Source: a virus
Reading direction: 5' to 3' (one strand)
DNA: 43,487 nucleotides
IMG/VR virus record: IMGVR_UViG_3300036760_000354
Span: 1-43,487 of that record
In this document: piece after piece, positions 35,965-43,487 of the stretch
How positions within the stretch are numbered: position 1 is the first letter of the stretch
How the letters are laid out: each line of letters starts with the position of its first letter
Made by a program: the position numbers and the translations under genes
Notes under the pieces: generated by a model
The model's database searches: none
Told to the model about the DNA's origin: nothing
The model's input: the letters and a program-made list of their open reading frames with translations, nothing else

Positions 35965-37230
35965 CTAGAGCCCCCAGGTGAGCGACGCGAACGCCTGCTC
36001 GAGACGCTTCTTCCGCGCCTCCTCCTCCTGAGCCGACGCGGCGATCGCTACCGGGTTCACACCGAACGTGCCCCCCTGCGTGATCGCGCCCAGCCCGCCG
36101 GACATGCCCGCCTGCGCGACCGGGTTCACGTTGACCACGCCTCCCTGTCCGACCGGGCCGACACCGCCGGTCCGGGCGGCCATCTCGACCGGGTTCACGT
36201 TGACCGTTGCGCCCGGCGTGATCGGACCGAGGCCGGGCGGCAGCGGCGCCCCTCCGATCTCGCCCTTTCCCGTGTCGACGACCGGCGGGGGCGTCAGCGT
36301 CTGAGTCTCGGACGGTGTGGTCGGGGTGCCACCCGGGGTGCCACCCGGGGTGCCGCCCGCGAGCGCCGCCGCGCTCAGCGCCGCCGCGAGGGCGCGCTGG
36401 TAGGCGTTGCCTTCCTCACCGAGCATCCGTGACCTCCATTCGTCCTCGAGCCCGGACGTGTCGCCGCTCAGCCCGGCGAGCTGAGCGTACAGGCTCTGCG
36501 TCGCCGCGTTGACGTCACCCTGGTTCTGGTAGTCGAGGTTCCGCAACGCGCGGGCGTGCGCGCCCGAGTAGTAGAGGTTGCCCTCCTGGTTCATCTGCGC
36601 GGTCGTGCTCCGCTGGCTCTCCCGGGCGGCCCGCCGAAGCTGCGCCATCGTGGACTGCGACGTGTCCGGGTTGTCGCTGATCGCCGCGACGATCGCCGCG
36701 AGGCTGTCGGGCAAGGTGTCGCCGGACGGGACGCCGAGCGCGTCAGCGTACCCGCTGTCTTTCACGCGGGCGCGGAGGAGCTTGTCGGCGATCTCACGGG
36801 AGCCGAACCCGAGCAGCAGGTTCTTCTCGGAGGCGACCTGCGAGCCACGGCGGCTCTTCAGCGCCGTGTCTCGTTCCGCGATCGCACGCTGGTACATCGG
36901 GTCGGTCAGGTAGCTCCGCTTCGCCTGACCTTCCGGGGACTGGTCTCCGGGATCGTTCGGTGTCATCGGCAGCGCCGCCGACGGCCCGGCCGGGGTGTCG
37001 AAGCTCGGCATCTCCGGCGCGGGCTGCACACCGCCGACACCGCTGCCGCCCTGCAGCAGCGACAGGTAGCCCTGCCGGTTCACATCGCCGCCGGCGAGGT
37101 AGGCGGCGACGGCCGGATGCACGTTCGGGGTTTCCGGCTGCAGGAAGCCGCTGAAGACGCCCTCGCGGCGACGCAAGCGGCCGCGAAGGCTCGGCTGCGT
37201 CCCCTGCTCCTGAACGTCAAGAAAACTCAT
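35965..37230 (-). CDS. Virion protein with C-terminal repeats
   Basis: A 421-residue protein. The N-terminal 270 residues are helical and charged; residues about 290-302 are GGTPGGTPGGTP, encoded by a 12-base tandem repeat. The C-terminal region carries three copies of a G-x-G-x-I/V-x-x-G-x-x-VNPV unit (ITPGATVNVNPVEMAA, VGQGGVVNVNPVAQAG, ITQGGTFGVNPVAIAA), followed by a charged helix. Position suggests an ejection or internal protein. ATG 37228-37230 lies behind AAGGAA. Confidence 0.6.
   Translation of the reverse strand: MSFLDVQEQGTQPSLRGRLRRREGVFSGFLQPETPNVHPAVAAYLAGGDVNRQGYLSLLQGGSGVGGVQPAPEMPSFDTPAGPSAALPMTPNDPGDQSPEGQAKRSYLTDPMYQRAIAERDTALKSRRGSQVASEKNLLLGFGSREIADKLLRARVKDSGYADALGVPSGDTLPDSLAAIVAAISDNPDTSQSTMAQLRRAARESQRSTTAQMNQEGNLYYSGAHARALRNLDYQNQGDVNAATQSLYAQLAGLSGDTSGLEDEWRSRMLGEEGNAYQRALAAALSAAALAGGTPGGTPGGTPTTPSETQTLTPPPVVDTGKGEIGGAPLPPGLGPITPGATVNVNPVEMAARTGGVGPVGQGGVVNVNPVAQAGMSGGLGAITQGGTFGVNPVAIAASAQEEEARKKRLEQAFASLTWGL
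36326..36361. repeat. 12-base tandem repeat, three copies
   Basis: Three consecutive units of GGGGTGCCACCC (the last with GCCGCCC) encode the GGTP repeats of the minus-strand virion gene. Copy number could change by slippage without breaking the frame. Confidence 0.75.
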
Positions 37231-37276
37231 CGTGGGTTCCTTCCCGGAGTGTGCCTGTCAGAGCGGACGGTCTCCA

Positions 37277-37396
37277 TCACAGGTACGCGCACACCGCGCG
37301 GATGATGGTTTTGGAGAGGTCGCCCCGGTTGTAGATCGCCTGCTGGTTCGCCGTCACCGTTCGCGTGTTCAGGTACAGCGAGGTCTTGGCCGCCAT
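37277..37396 (-). CDS. 39-residue protein of the fibre region
   Basis: MAAKTSLYLNTRTVTANQQA then IYNRGDLSKTIIRAVCAYL. ATG 37394-37396 lies six bases after GGAAGGAG, a very strong site, and third positions suit the genome. It stands alone between the collar-domain fibre and the ejection genes. Function is unknown; a small fibre-associated or assembly peptide is possible. Confidence 0.5.
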   Translation of the reverse strand: MAAKTSLYLNTRTVTANQQAIYNRGDLSKTIIRAVCAYL

Positions 37397-37414
37397 CTAG
37401 TTCTCCTTCCCCCC

Positions 37415-38257
37415 TCAAACCTTGATGATGTAGTTGACGGTGAGGTAGGCGGGGGCGTCATCGACCGGCACGTTCGTCTGCGGGCCGACGGTGCCGCCTG
37501 TGATGTCGGGGAACGTGAAGGACGTTTCACCCGCACCACCTGGGTTGCGCTCCACGAACACGTCACCGATCGAGCCCGTTGCACTCGTTTTCAGAGCTGT
37601 TCCCATCGTCGGCTGGACGACAGTGTGCTTGTGCTTCGGACGCCGAGAACCGACCGTGGCCTGCCCGTCGGAGTCACCGAGCGTATTGCAATCGCCATGT
37701 GTGCCTCGCCCGACGGGGAACCGTCCGCGCATGTCCGGCACGTTGAAGTGCGTCCCGTCCGCCGACCCGTAAGCCGTGTCGATGGACGTGAAGAGGGCCG
37801 CGTAGTCGGCACGCAGGTACGAGGTTCCGTCGCAGAGCAAGTATCCGGCCGGGGCCGCTGCCCCACCGTACATTTGGATGACACCAGCCGGTACCACGCC
37901 AGCAGTCGTCGCCACAGTCGCGTCCGGGAACTCGATCCCGCCCGAGCCGAGCTTGAGCGTGTCGTCGGACCCGAGGGACAGCTTCGAGGCGGCGCTCCGC
38001 TCCAGCGACGTGTCCGCCGCACCCGACCCTGGCCCCCACGACATCTTTCCCGACTCGAGCAGCGCGAACCTGTCCGCGGCGTCCCCGGTTACCTTGCCCC
38101 GCACGATCTGCTCGGTCGCGGCGGCACCGATCTTGAAGTTCGCGTAGTCGAGCCCGTTGACGACATCCTCGATCGCCTGCAGGCCGTTCGCGACCTGGTT
38201 CGCGTCCGCCCCGGTCGCCGCGACCGGCTTGTAGCTCTCGATGTCGAGGACGGGCAC
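37415..38257 (-). CDS. Fibre protein with phage tail collar domain
   Basis: A 280-residue protein. Residues about 125-180 form a tail collar (microcystin-dependent-like) domain: AGVIQMYGGAAAPAGYLLCD, YAALFTSIDTAYGSADGTHF, VPDMRGRFPVGRG. The C-terminal part is beta-rich and ends in YLTVNYIIKV, typical of these receptor-contacting fibres. The N-terminal helical part probably attaches to the tail. It starts at GTG 38255-38257, overlapping the preceding TAG by one base. Confidence 0.8.
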   Translation of the reverse strand: MPVLDIESYKPVAATGADANQVANGLQAIEDVVNGLDYANFKIGAAATEQIVRGKVTGDAADRFALLESGKMSWGPGSGAADTSLERSAASKLSLGSDDTLKLGSGGIEFPDATVATTAGVVPAGVIQMYGGAAAPAGYLLCDGTSYLRADYAALFTSIDTAYGSADGTHFNVPDMRGRFPVGRGTHGDCNTLGDSDGQATVGSRRPKHKHTVVQPTMGTALKTSATGSIGDVFVERNPGGAGETSFTFPDITGGTVGPQTNVPVDDAPAYLTVNYIIKV

Positions 38258-39786
38258 TAGAACCCTCCGAGCCGGATGTGGTCGATGAGCATGCTGTACA
38301 CCGCGAACGCCCCGATCTCCCGTGCGTAGCCGTCGCCGAGTAGCTTAGGTGCCGTCGCGGACGTAGTGCCTGTGTGCGTGAAGCGGAACCCGAACGCGCG
38401 GGCGACACCGAGACTGTAGATCGGAAGGAAGTCCTCGTACTGGATCGGCCCCCACACGGTGCCGTCGTTCCAGTTGAAGGCGTTCCAGACCCCCGCGTTG
38501 CCTTCCAGGTTGACAGCGGTCAGCGTGCCCTGCCCCTGCTCGTAGTTGCGCTTCACGTACAGGTTGAAGCTGCCGCGGCCGCCGAGCAGCAGCCGCCTGA
38601 CCCGAGTCTCCGCGCCCTCGTTGAAGCGATACCAGGGGGTCTGGAAGTGCGACGTGACCGCCGCACCCTCATCCGCCCCGGACGCGAACGTGCGGCGCAC
38701 ATACCCGGCCGTCGGGGACGCGGACAGGAGCCGCTGCGCGCCCTTCGAGTAGACCGCGAAGCAGGAAGCGCCGAAGTTATGGGGCATCACCCAGCCGTCC
38801 TTCGGCTGGTACTCGAGCGTGAAGTTGTTCGTGGCCTGCGCGGAGCCGCGCGGGATACTGAAGACGACACGGTCCTGGTAGACGCCGCCGGCGGCCGCTT
38901 TGAGGGTGGTGAAGTTGAGCTCGTTCTCGGTGAAGAGCGGCTCGATCCGCTGCGACACCCGCTCCGGCTCCTTCACCCCGTCGGTCACCCACAGGCCGCG
39001 GCGGTTCAGGAACACGGTGATCCCGAGCACCGTCGCGAGCGACAACGGTCCCTCCGCGCCGGCGTCCCGGTGCATCAGCGTGTACGCGAGCGTCGAGGAG
39101 TCGTAGATGCGGGCGAGCTGGCCGCCGCTCTTCGAGATCAGCAGGCCGGGACGGCCGAGCACGTCCATGTTCTGCCCGACGCCGATCGCGCTGATCCCGG
39201 AGTCGTCACCGTCACGGATGTCAACCCAGTCGCCGGTCCCGGATGTGTCCCAGGTGGTGACGTCACCGATCGCCGACCTCCACACCCGCGGGCTGTCGGG
39301 CCCGCCGACCCACACGTAGTTCAACCAGACGTCAACGGCCTGCCCTTTCACGGTCGAGTTCCGGTTCGTCCACACGTCCCCGGTCGTGTAGGTGAAGACG
39401 CCGTCGTAGCGGTGCACGACGATCAGGTCGCCCTTGAACTCGGCGAACCCGACGGTGTCGCTGGTGCTCATCGCGACCACGTTCGGGCAGACCGCCCATG
39501 TCGCGCCACCGTCGGCGCTCTCGTAGAGGCCGGTGCCGACCTGCGCGACGACGACGTCGGCGGTCTTCCAGTAGAACTGGTTCTTCGGTGACGACGCGAG
39601 CGCGGAGGCCCCATTGAGGCGTTGAAGGCCCAGTCGTTTCGAGGCGCCGCCGCGCTCGTCGAGGGTCATGTTGATCGCGTCGGGGGTCTCGTTGTCGGCG
39701 ACCTCCTCCGGCGCGTCACGGCAGTTCCAGCCGCCGCTGAAGTCAGCGATCGGCCGCTGCAGCTTCTCCAGCTCGACCGTGCTCAC
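38257..39786 (-). CDS. Tail nozzle / DNA stabilisation-type protein
   Basis: A 509-residue beta-rich protein. It opens with DFSGGWNCRDAPEEVADNET then DAINMTLDERGGASKRLGL, the GGW-x-P-x-NE-x-P-x-N and GG-x-KRxGL pattern of P22 gp10-like and related nozzle proteins, which form a beta-propeller and close the portal channel. The remainder repeats short beta blades (VWLNYVWVGGPDSPRVWRSA). It starts at GTG 39784-39786, two bases after the previous TAG. It supports a podoviral tail. Confidence 0.75.
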   Translation of the reverse strand: MSTVELEKLQRPIADFSGGWNCRDAPEEVADNETPDAINMTLDERGGASKRLGLQRLNGASALASSPKNQFYWKTADVVVAQVGTGLYESADGGATWAVCPNVVAMSTSDTVGFAEFKGDLIVVHRYDGVFTYTTGDVWTNRNSTVKGQAVDVWLNYVWVGGPDSPRVWRSAIGDVTTWDTSGTGDWVDIRDGDDSGISAIGVGQNMDVLGRPGLLISKSGGQLARIYDSSTLAYTLMHRDAGAEGPLSLATVLGITVFLNRRGLWVTDGVKEPERVSQRIEPLFTENELNFTTLKAAAGGVYQDRVVFSIPRGSAQATNNFTLEYQPKDGWVMPHNFGASCFAVYSKGAQRLLSASPTAGYVRRTFASGADEGAAVTSHFQTPWYRFNEGAETRVRRLLLGGRGSFNLYVKRNYEQGQGTLTAVNLEGNAGVWNAFNWNDGTVWGPIQYEDFLPIYSLGVARAFGFRFTHTGTTSATAPKLLGDGYAREIGAFAVYSMLIDHIRLGGF

Positions 39787-39788
39787 GG

Positions 39789-40427
39789 CTAGACGCCCTC
39801 GTCCCGCCCGTACTCACGGTTCGTGCCGCCCGAGTCCGGGAGGAGCGCGGCGAGCATCGCGTCGAGCGCCCGCCCGTGGCTGCGCGCGATCTCCGCGTAG
39901 GACGGGTCGGACTCGTTCTGCATCCCGATCATCTGCGCCTCGAACACGGCGACGAGGTGATGCTCGGCCGGCCAGCCCTCATCGGCAAGGTCGTCGGTGT
40001 CGTCGACGAGGGTGGGGGCGCTCCGGTTGAACGAGGCGGTGCCGCTCCCCGACGCGGCGGGGGTCGGGCCGAGCCGCAGCTTCAACGTGGACCCGGCACC
40101 GTACGTCGTGTACGACTCGGGGGTGCCCGGATCGGCGCCCTGGTAGGTCGCCTCGAACTCCTCATTCGTGAGCGGCCGGAGTTCCACCCCGTCGGCGTCG
40201 TAGACGTGCAGGATTTCCTCCACCCCCGCTGTCGTCAGGTTCGTGATGACCGCGTCGGGTGTGCTGGCCGTCCAGGTGAACGCGGTCGGCGGCTCCCGCT
40301 TGAACGCCCACGCATAGAGCGCCCACAGGTTCGAGATGCCCGTGTTGATCCACGCCTTCGCGTCGGTTCGTTTCGTCTCCCCGAACCTGTCCGACAGCGT
40401 CCGGGTCTGCATCGTCGCGTAGTCCAT
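39789..40427 (-). CDS. Probable head-to-tail adaptor
   Basis: A 212-residue protein. The N-terminal helix LSDRFGETKRTDAKAWINTG and the ISNLWALYAWAFKRE segment resemble adaptor proteins that dock under the portal in short-tailed phages; a beta-rich middle (residues 60-125) and a C-terminal helix follow. It sits directly before the nozzle gene, the expected order. ATG 40425-40427 abuts the preceding TAG without a gap. The adaptor call is by pattern and position. Confidence 0.6.
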   Translation of the reverse strand: MDYATMQTRTLSDRFGETKRTDAKAWINTGISNLWALYAWAFKREPPTAFTWTASTPDAVITNLTTAGVEEILHVYDADGVELRPLTNEEFEATYQGADPGTPESYTTYGAGSTLKLRLGPTPAASGSGTASFNRSAPTLVDDTDDLADEGWPAEHHLVAVFEAQMIGMQNESDPSYAEIARSHGRALDAMLAALLPDSGGTNREYGRDEGV

Positions 40428-40595
40428 CTAGCCGCTCCTTCCCACCAGGAAGTCCTCGAGCTCGGCGATCTCCTCGAGCAGCACGCGGGCGCGCTCGAGC
40501 GTGTCGGCGCGTTCGAGCCGGAGCAGGTTCGCCTTCTCCTTCAGCTGTTCCAGCTCCTCCCGTTTCTGCTCAATCTGCACGGTCAGACCGGCCAC
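40428..40595 (-). CDS. Small coiled-coil protein
   Basis: A 55-residue protein, almost wholly a charged heptad coiled coil (LTVQIEQKREELEQLKEKAN then LLRLERADTLERARVLLEEI). GTG 40593-40595 lies two bases after the preceding TAG and behind GGAGGGTA; its own TAG abuts the adaptor ATG. The tight joins and the pattern support a real gene. It may help assemble the tail. Confidence 0.6.
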   Translation of the reverse strand: MAGLTVQIEQKREELEQLKEKANLLRLERADTLERARVLLEEIAELEDFLVGRSG

Positions 40596-40597
40596 GG

Positions 40598-41077
40598 CTA
40601 CCCTCCGAGCCCGAGCGAGCGGCGCCTCTCCCGCGACCGGCGCAGGTGCGGGCCCCGGTGCAGCACCGCCGAGTGGCCGGCGCTCTTGATCCTGGGGATG
40701 ATGTCGTTCGCGATCTCCTCGTAGGCGGCGTGGGTGCGTTCCGCGCGCAACGTGCGGGTGCGTTCGTTGTCGGCGCGGATCGAGTCGCGCAACGCGAACG
40801 GGTCACGGCCCTCCCGCCGTTTCACCATCAGCCACAGGCCCCAGGAGAGATCCAGCGGCCGGCGGGTGTCCGGGTCGCGCCAGTCGGCGATCCACGCCGG
40901 GGCCTGACCGGCGCCCATGTGGTACTTGACCGTCCAGACGAGGCAGTCGAAGTCGGGGTCCATCTCCGGGTCGAGGAACAGCCGGTCGTCGAGCTTGCGG
41001 AGCTCACGGTCGATCTCACGGCTCTGCGGTGTCCGCTCGGAGATCGAGATGAAGTCGAGTGTGGTGCGGGAGAGCAT
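40598..41077 (-). CDS. Unknown late protein
   Basis: A 159-residue protein. Residues 25-95 hold acidic and Trp-rich segments (DDRLFLDPEMDPDFDCLVWT, WIADWRDPDTRRPLDLSWGL); the C-terminal 60 residues are charged and basic. ATG 41075-41077 is used; a GTG lies three bases upstream. It is the first leftward gene after the tRNA gap and precedes the coiled coil and adaptor. The family is not recognised. Confidence 0.6.
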   Translation of the reverse strand: MLSRTTLDFISISERTPQSREIDRELRKLDDRLFLDPEMDPDFDCLVWTVKYHMGAGQAPAWIADWRDPDTRRPLDLSWGLWLMVKRREGRDPFALRDSIRADNERTRTLRAERTHAAYEEIANDIIPRIKSAGHSAVLHRGPHLRRSRERRRSLGLGG

Positions 41078-41110
41078 CACCGGGAAGCGTAACCGGGAGG
41101 GCGGATGTGC

Positions 41111-41139
41111 TTGCGTCTGTCCGGGCGCGGGGTTATCCT
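41111..41139 (+). promoter_or_regulatory. Rightward promoter for the tRNA
   Basis: TTGCGT (41111-41116), a 17-base spacer and TATCCT (41134-41139). Transcription would start about seven bases later, at or next to the first base of the tRNA (41146). It opposes the surrounding leftward genes. Confidence 0.5.
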
Positions 41140-41145
41140 CGCCGT

Positions 41146-41191
41146 AGCGCCGTAGAGAAGCTGGCTTATCTCGCAGCCCTCATAAGGCTGA

Positions 41192-41220
<29 letters not shown>
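41146..41220 (+). tRNA. tRNA with CAT anticodon (Met, or Ile2 if modified)
   Basis: The 75-base cloverleaf is complete: acceptor AGCGCCG with CGGCGCC, D stem GAGA/TCTC, anticodon stem CAGCC/GGCTG around CTCATAA (anticodon 41181-41183), variable loop AGACC, T stem GCGGG/CCCGC around TTCGAGT, discriminator A. CCA is not encoded. The first pair is an A1-C72 mismatch; initiator tRNAs have C1-A72 and three G-C pairs at the base of the anticodon stem, which are missing here, so this is not an ordinary initiator. An elongator Met or a lysidine-modified Ile tRNA is most likely. It is antisense to the late operon. Confidence 0.9.
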
Positions 41221-42003
<783 letters not shown>

Positions 42004-42044
42004 TCAAGTGTCACAGAGCGAGCGGACAAACCGGGCTTCGGAAG

Positions 42045-42075
42045 CCGAGAGGGGCGGTCAGGCCGCCCCTCTCGG
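42045..42075 (-). terminator. Strong hairpin after the capsid gene
   Basis: A perfect 13-bp stem, CCGAGAGGGGCGG with CCGCCCCTCTCGG, with a five-base loop, 23 bases beyond the capsid stop. On the leftward transcript it is followed by a small second hairpin (GGCTTC/GAAGCC) and a short T-run (TTTGT). It probably ends most capsid transcripts, allowing high capsid expression. Confidence 0.75.
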
Positions 42076-42097
42076 ACTCTCCACCAGGGGGAGGAGG

Positions 42098-43273
42098 CTA
42101 GTCGGCCTGCGCCATCTTGCCGATCTTCACGAAGCTGTTGCACCGGTGGAAGCCGAACTGCAGCATCCACACGAGCCACGCCTCGACCGGCAGCTTGCGG
42201 CTGAACCGCTGCATGATCGAGCCGGTCTTGTCGTCCCAGTCCGGGCCGTCGTCGAGCGTGTAGATCGTCACGTCGTCGCGGGCGATCCCGAAGATCGTCT
42301 TCGACGGCATGTCGAAGTCGTCGATCAGGGCCTTGCCGCGGTACTCGATCCCGACGAAGCCGGACTGCAGCTTCATCTTGTCGCCAGCCCACCGTGCCTG
42401 CGCGTGCAGGCCCTGCTCGTACTTGTCGAGCACGGCCGGGTCGCAGATGTAGTAGTCCGGCGTCGAGCCGGCGTACTGGCGGGCCTTCCGCTCGGCCTTC
42501 GCGAGCACCGACATCTGCGGGTCGGTCTCGTTCGTCGGCGTGACGTCCGTGCCCTGCCACACCTTCACGGCCGCCTTGTCGACGCCCTCGAACGTGCCGG
42601 TCACCGCGACCGCCTGTCCGACACCCTGGAGCGCGTTCCCACGCGACCCCTGAATGTAGACGCTGTCCGCGCTGGTCGTCTGGAAGCTGCCGTTCACGGT
42701 GATCGTGCCGGCCGACTCGCTGTAGTCGCTGATCTTCACGCCGAGCGCGACCGTCGCACCGGACGAGGTCACCTGCACGTCCACGACACGGCCGACGTAC
42801 AGCTGGTAGAAGTTCGCGGTCGTGCCGACGTTGATGTTCTGCGTCGCCGCACCGGACGCCGCGGTGGTGCCCGCGACGACAGCGAGGACCGCGTTGCCCG
42901 CGCCGAGCGCCTGCTCGTTGATGACGCGGCCGATGACGTCCTCGGCGAGACGCATCTTCGTCGGCACGACCTGCGCCCACGAAGTGTCGTCCTGCTTGGC
43001 CGCCTCGATCACCTGCGTCGAGAACGAAATGGCGATCTCGATGATCGCGGACGTGATCGTCGCCTGCTCGGTGTCGAGCACCTCCGGCGACGTCAGCGTT
43101 GAGGTCTCACCGATCATGCTCGCGCCCTGCTGCGGCGCCTCGATGATCGGGATGGTCACCTGCTTGCCCGCCCACCTGCGCGGGTTCTTGTCCCTGCGCG
43201 TCTCCCCGAGGAACACCGTCTTGTAGCGGAGCCCCTCGATCAGCGGACCCTTGCTCTCACGGAGCAAGTCCAC
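42098..43273 (-). CDS. Major capsid protein, HK97-like
   Basis: A 391-residue protein of the size and composition of an HK97-fold capsid. The N-terminus GLRYKTVFLGETRRDKNPRR then AGKQVTIPIIEAPQQGASM, the E-loop-like segment, and the C-terminal GFVGIEYRGKALIDDFDMPS and FGIARDDVTIYTLDDG are typical of this group. It follows the scaffold-like gene across the window ends and is closed by a strong hairpin. The only ordinary start codon in frame is GTG 43271-43273, which has no ribosome site; the frame stays open and codon-like for nine further codons to an ATC at 43298-43300 behind GAGG (see findings), so the true N-terminus may be longer. Confidence 0.85.
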   Translation of the reverse strand: MDLLRESKGPLIEGLRYKTVFLGETRRDKNPRRWAGKQVTIPIIEAPQQGASMIGETSTLTSPEVLDTEQATITSAIIEIAISFSTQVIEAAKQDDTSWAQVVPTKMRLAEDVIGRVINEQALGAGNAVLAVVAGTTAASGAATQNINVGTTANFYQLYVGRVVDVQVTSSGATVALGVKISDYSESAGTITVNGSFQTTSADSVYIQGSRGNALQGVGQAVAVTGTFEGVDKAAVKVWQGTDVTPTNETDPQMSVLAKAERKARQYAGSTPDYYICDPAVLDKYEQGLHAQARWAGDKMKLQSGFVGIEYRGKALIDDFDMPSKTIFGIARDDVTIYTLDDGPDWDDKTGSIMQRFSRKLPVEAWLVWMLQFGFHRCNSFVKIGKMAQAD

Positions 43274-43332
43274 CCATGAGGTAGTGGTCTCGTCGGCGAT
43301 GGCTACTGCCCTCGATTCATGTTGGATTCAGT

Positions 43333-43348
43333 CCCCGCCTGAGCGGGG
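43333..43348. other. Short hairpin upstream of the capsid gene
   Basis: CCCCGC and GCGGGG pair around CTGA in the capsid leader. On the leftward transcript it lies about 33 bases before the possible ATC start. It may stabilise the capsid messenger or mark its processed 5' end. Confidence 0.55.
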
Positions 43349-43393
43349 GTGATTGTCTGCCGCGAATGGAAGCATCCCCGTCGGACGGACGCA

Positions 43394-43422
43394 AGAGAGG
43401 CGCCCACCAGGAGCGCCCCTCT
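43394..43422 (-). terminator. Hairpin after the scaffold-like gene
   Basis: A 10-bp stem with one mismatch (AGAGGGGCGC with GCGCCTCTCT on the leftward strand) begins 22 bases after the scaffold stop. It could partly terminate or protect the scaffold transcript, separating scaffold and capsid levels. Confidence 0.45.
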
Positions 43423-43443
43423 GCTCTACGAGCCCCGGAGCTT

Positions 43444-43487
43444 CTAGCCGACCGGGGACGGCCCGCGCGTCTGACTCTTCGCGAGCC
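43444..43487 (-). CDS. End of the scaffold-like protein, cut by the window end
   Basis: The leftward frame reads LAKSQTRGPSPVG and TAG. It has no start within the window and begins with two spare bases, which complete the codon left open at base 1. It is therefore best read as the C-terminus of the gene at 1-505. Confidence 0.6.
   Translation of the reverse strand, partial: LAKSQTRGPSPVG

Noticed and set aside
34696-37230. Tape-measure proteins
   Set aside because: The two 421-residue helical proteins lack tape-measure length and there is no frameshifted chaperone pair, tube or sheath; they fit podoviral ejection proteins better.
43331-43350. Sequence resembling the core of a type I-E CRISPR repeat
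   Set aside because: It occurs once, with no spacers or second copy, and is explained by a simple GC hairpin in the capsid leader.

Overview
The window looks like the complete genome of a short-tailed, strictly lytic-looking podovirus of a high-GC, probably actinobacterial, host. Supporting signs are the roughly two-thirds G+C composition by eye, G/C-ending codons, strong AGGAGG-type ribosome sites, a P22-like portal, a nozzle/stabilisation-type tail protein with no tape measure or sheath, a large terminase, and a giant virion hydrolase. I see no integrase, no full repressor, no DNA polymerase and no RNA polymerase. The two ends appear to join: the minus-strand gene cut at base 1 and the minus-strand tail at 43444-43487 share one reading frame across the junction and place a scaffold-like gene directly before the major capsid gene. 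The molecule is therefore probably circular, or circularly permuted.

Layout. A divergent control region without genes (about 13765-14511) separates two transcription directions. Rightward (14512-28423) runs the early and replication arm: small regulators, a phage DprA-like protein, a Red-beta/RecT annealing protein with a RecB/Cas4-like exonuclease, a DnaC-type helicase loader with a winged-helix initiator, a C5-cytosine methyltransferase, a LexA-type DNA-binding domain, a secreted transglycosylase-like protein and a VRR-NUC nuclease. Leftward from the same region (13764 to 9602) lies a cluster of small, mostly unknown genes. It is followed by terminase, portal and minor structural genes, then across the window ends scaffold, capsid, collagen-like fibre, adaptor, nozzle, collar-domain fibre, ejection proteins and the lysis genes (down to 28460). 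The two arms converge on a strong hairpin at 28432-28460.

How it works together. The initiator-like protein and DnaC-like loader would recruit the host replisome; Red-beta, the exonuclease and perhaps DprA would drive recombination; terminase packages DNA through the portal. The 1561-residue virion protein carries transglycosylase-like and VanY-like peptidase domains, presumably for entry, while the CHAP endolysin and small membrane proteins would act at exit.

The most unusual features are: heavy colonisation by endonucleases (two free-standing HNH genes, an HNH domain embedded in the replication initiator, and a PD-(D/E)XK nuclease fused at a methyltransferase catalytic motif); a family of intercistronic hairpins, two or three sharing a GGCGA(G) loop, with a shared operator-like motif at the two early promoters; a perfect -35 box in the loop of a 12-bp inverted repeat; a TAG-versus-TGA stop codon split between late and other modules; and a capsid gene lacking an ordinary start codon.
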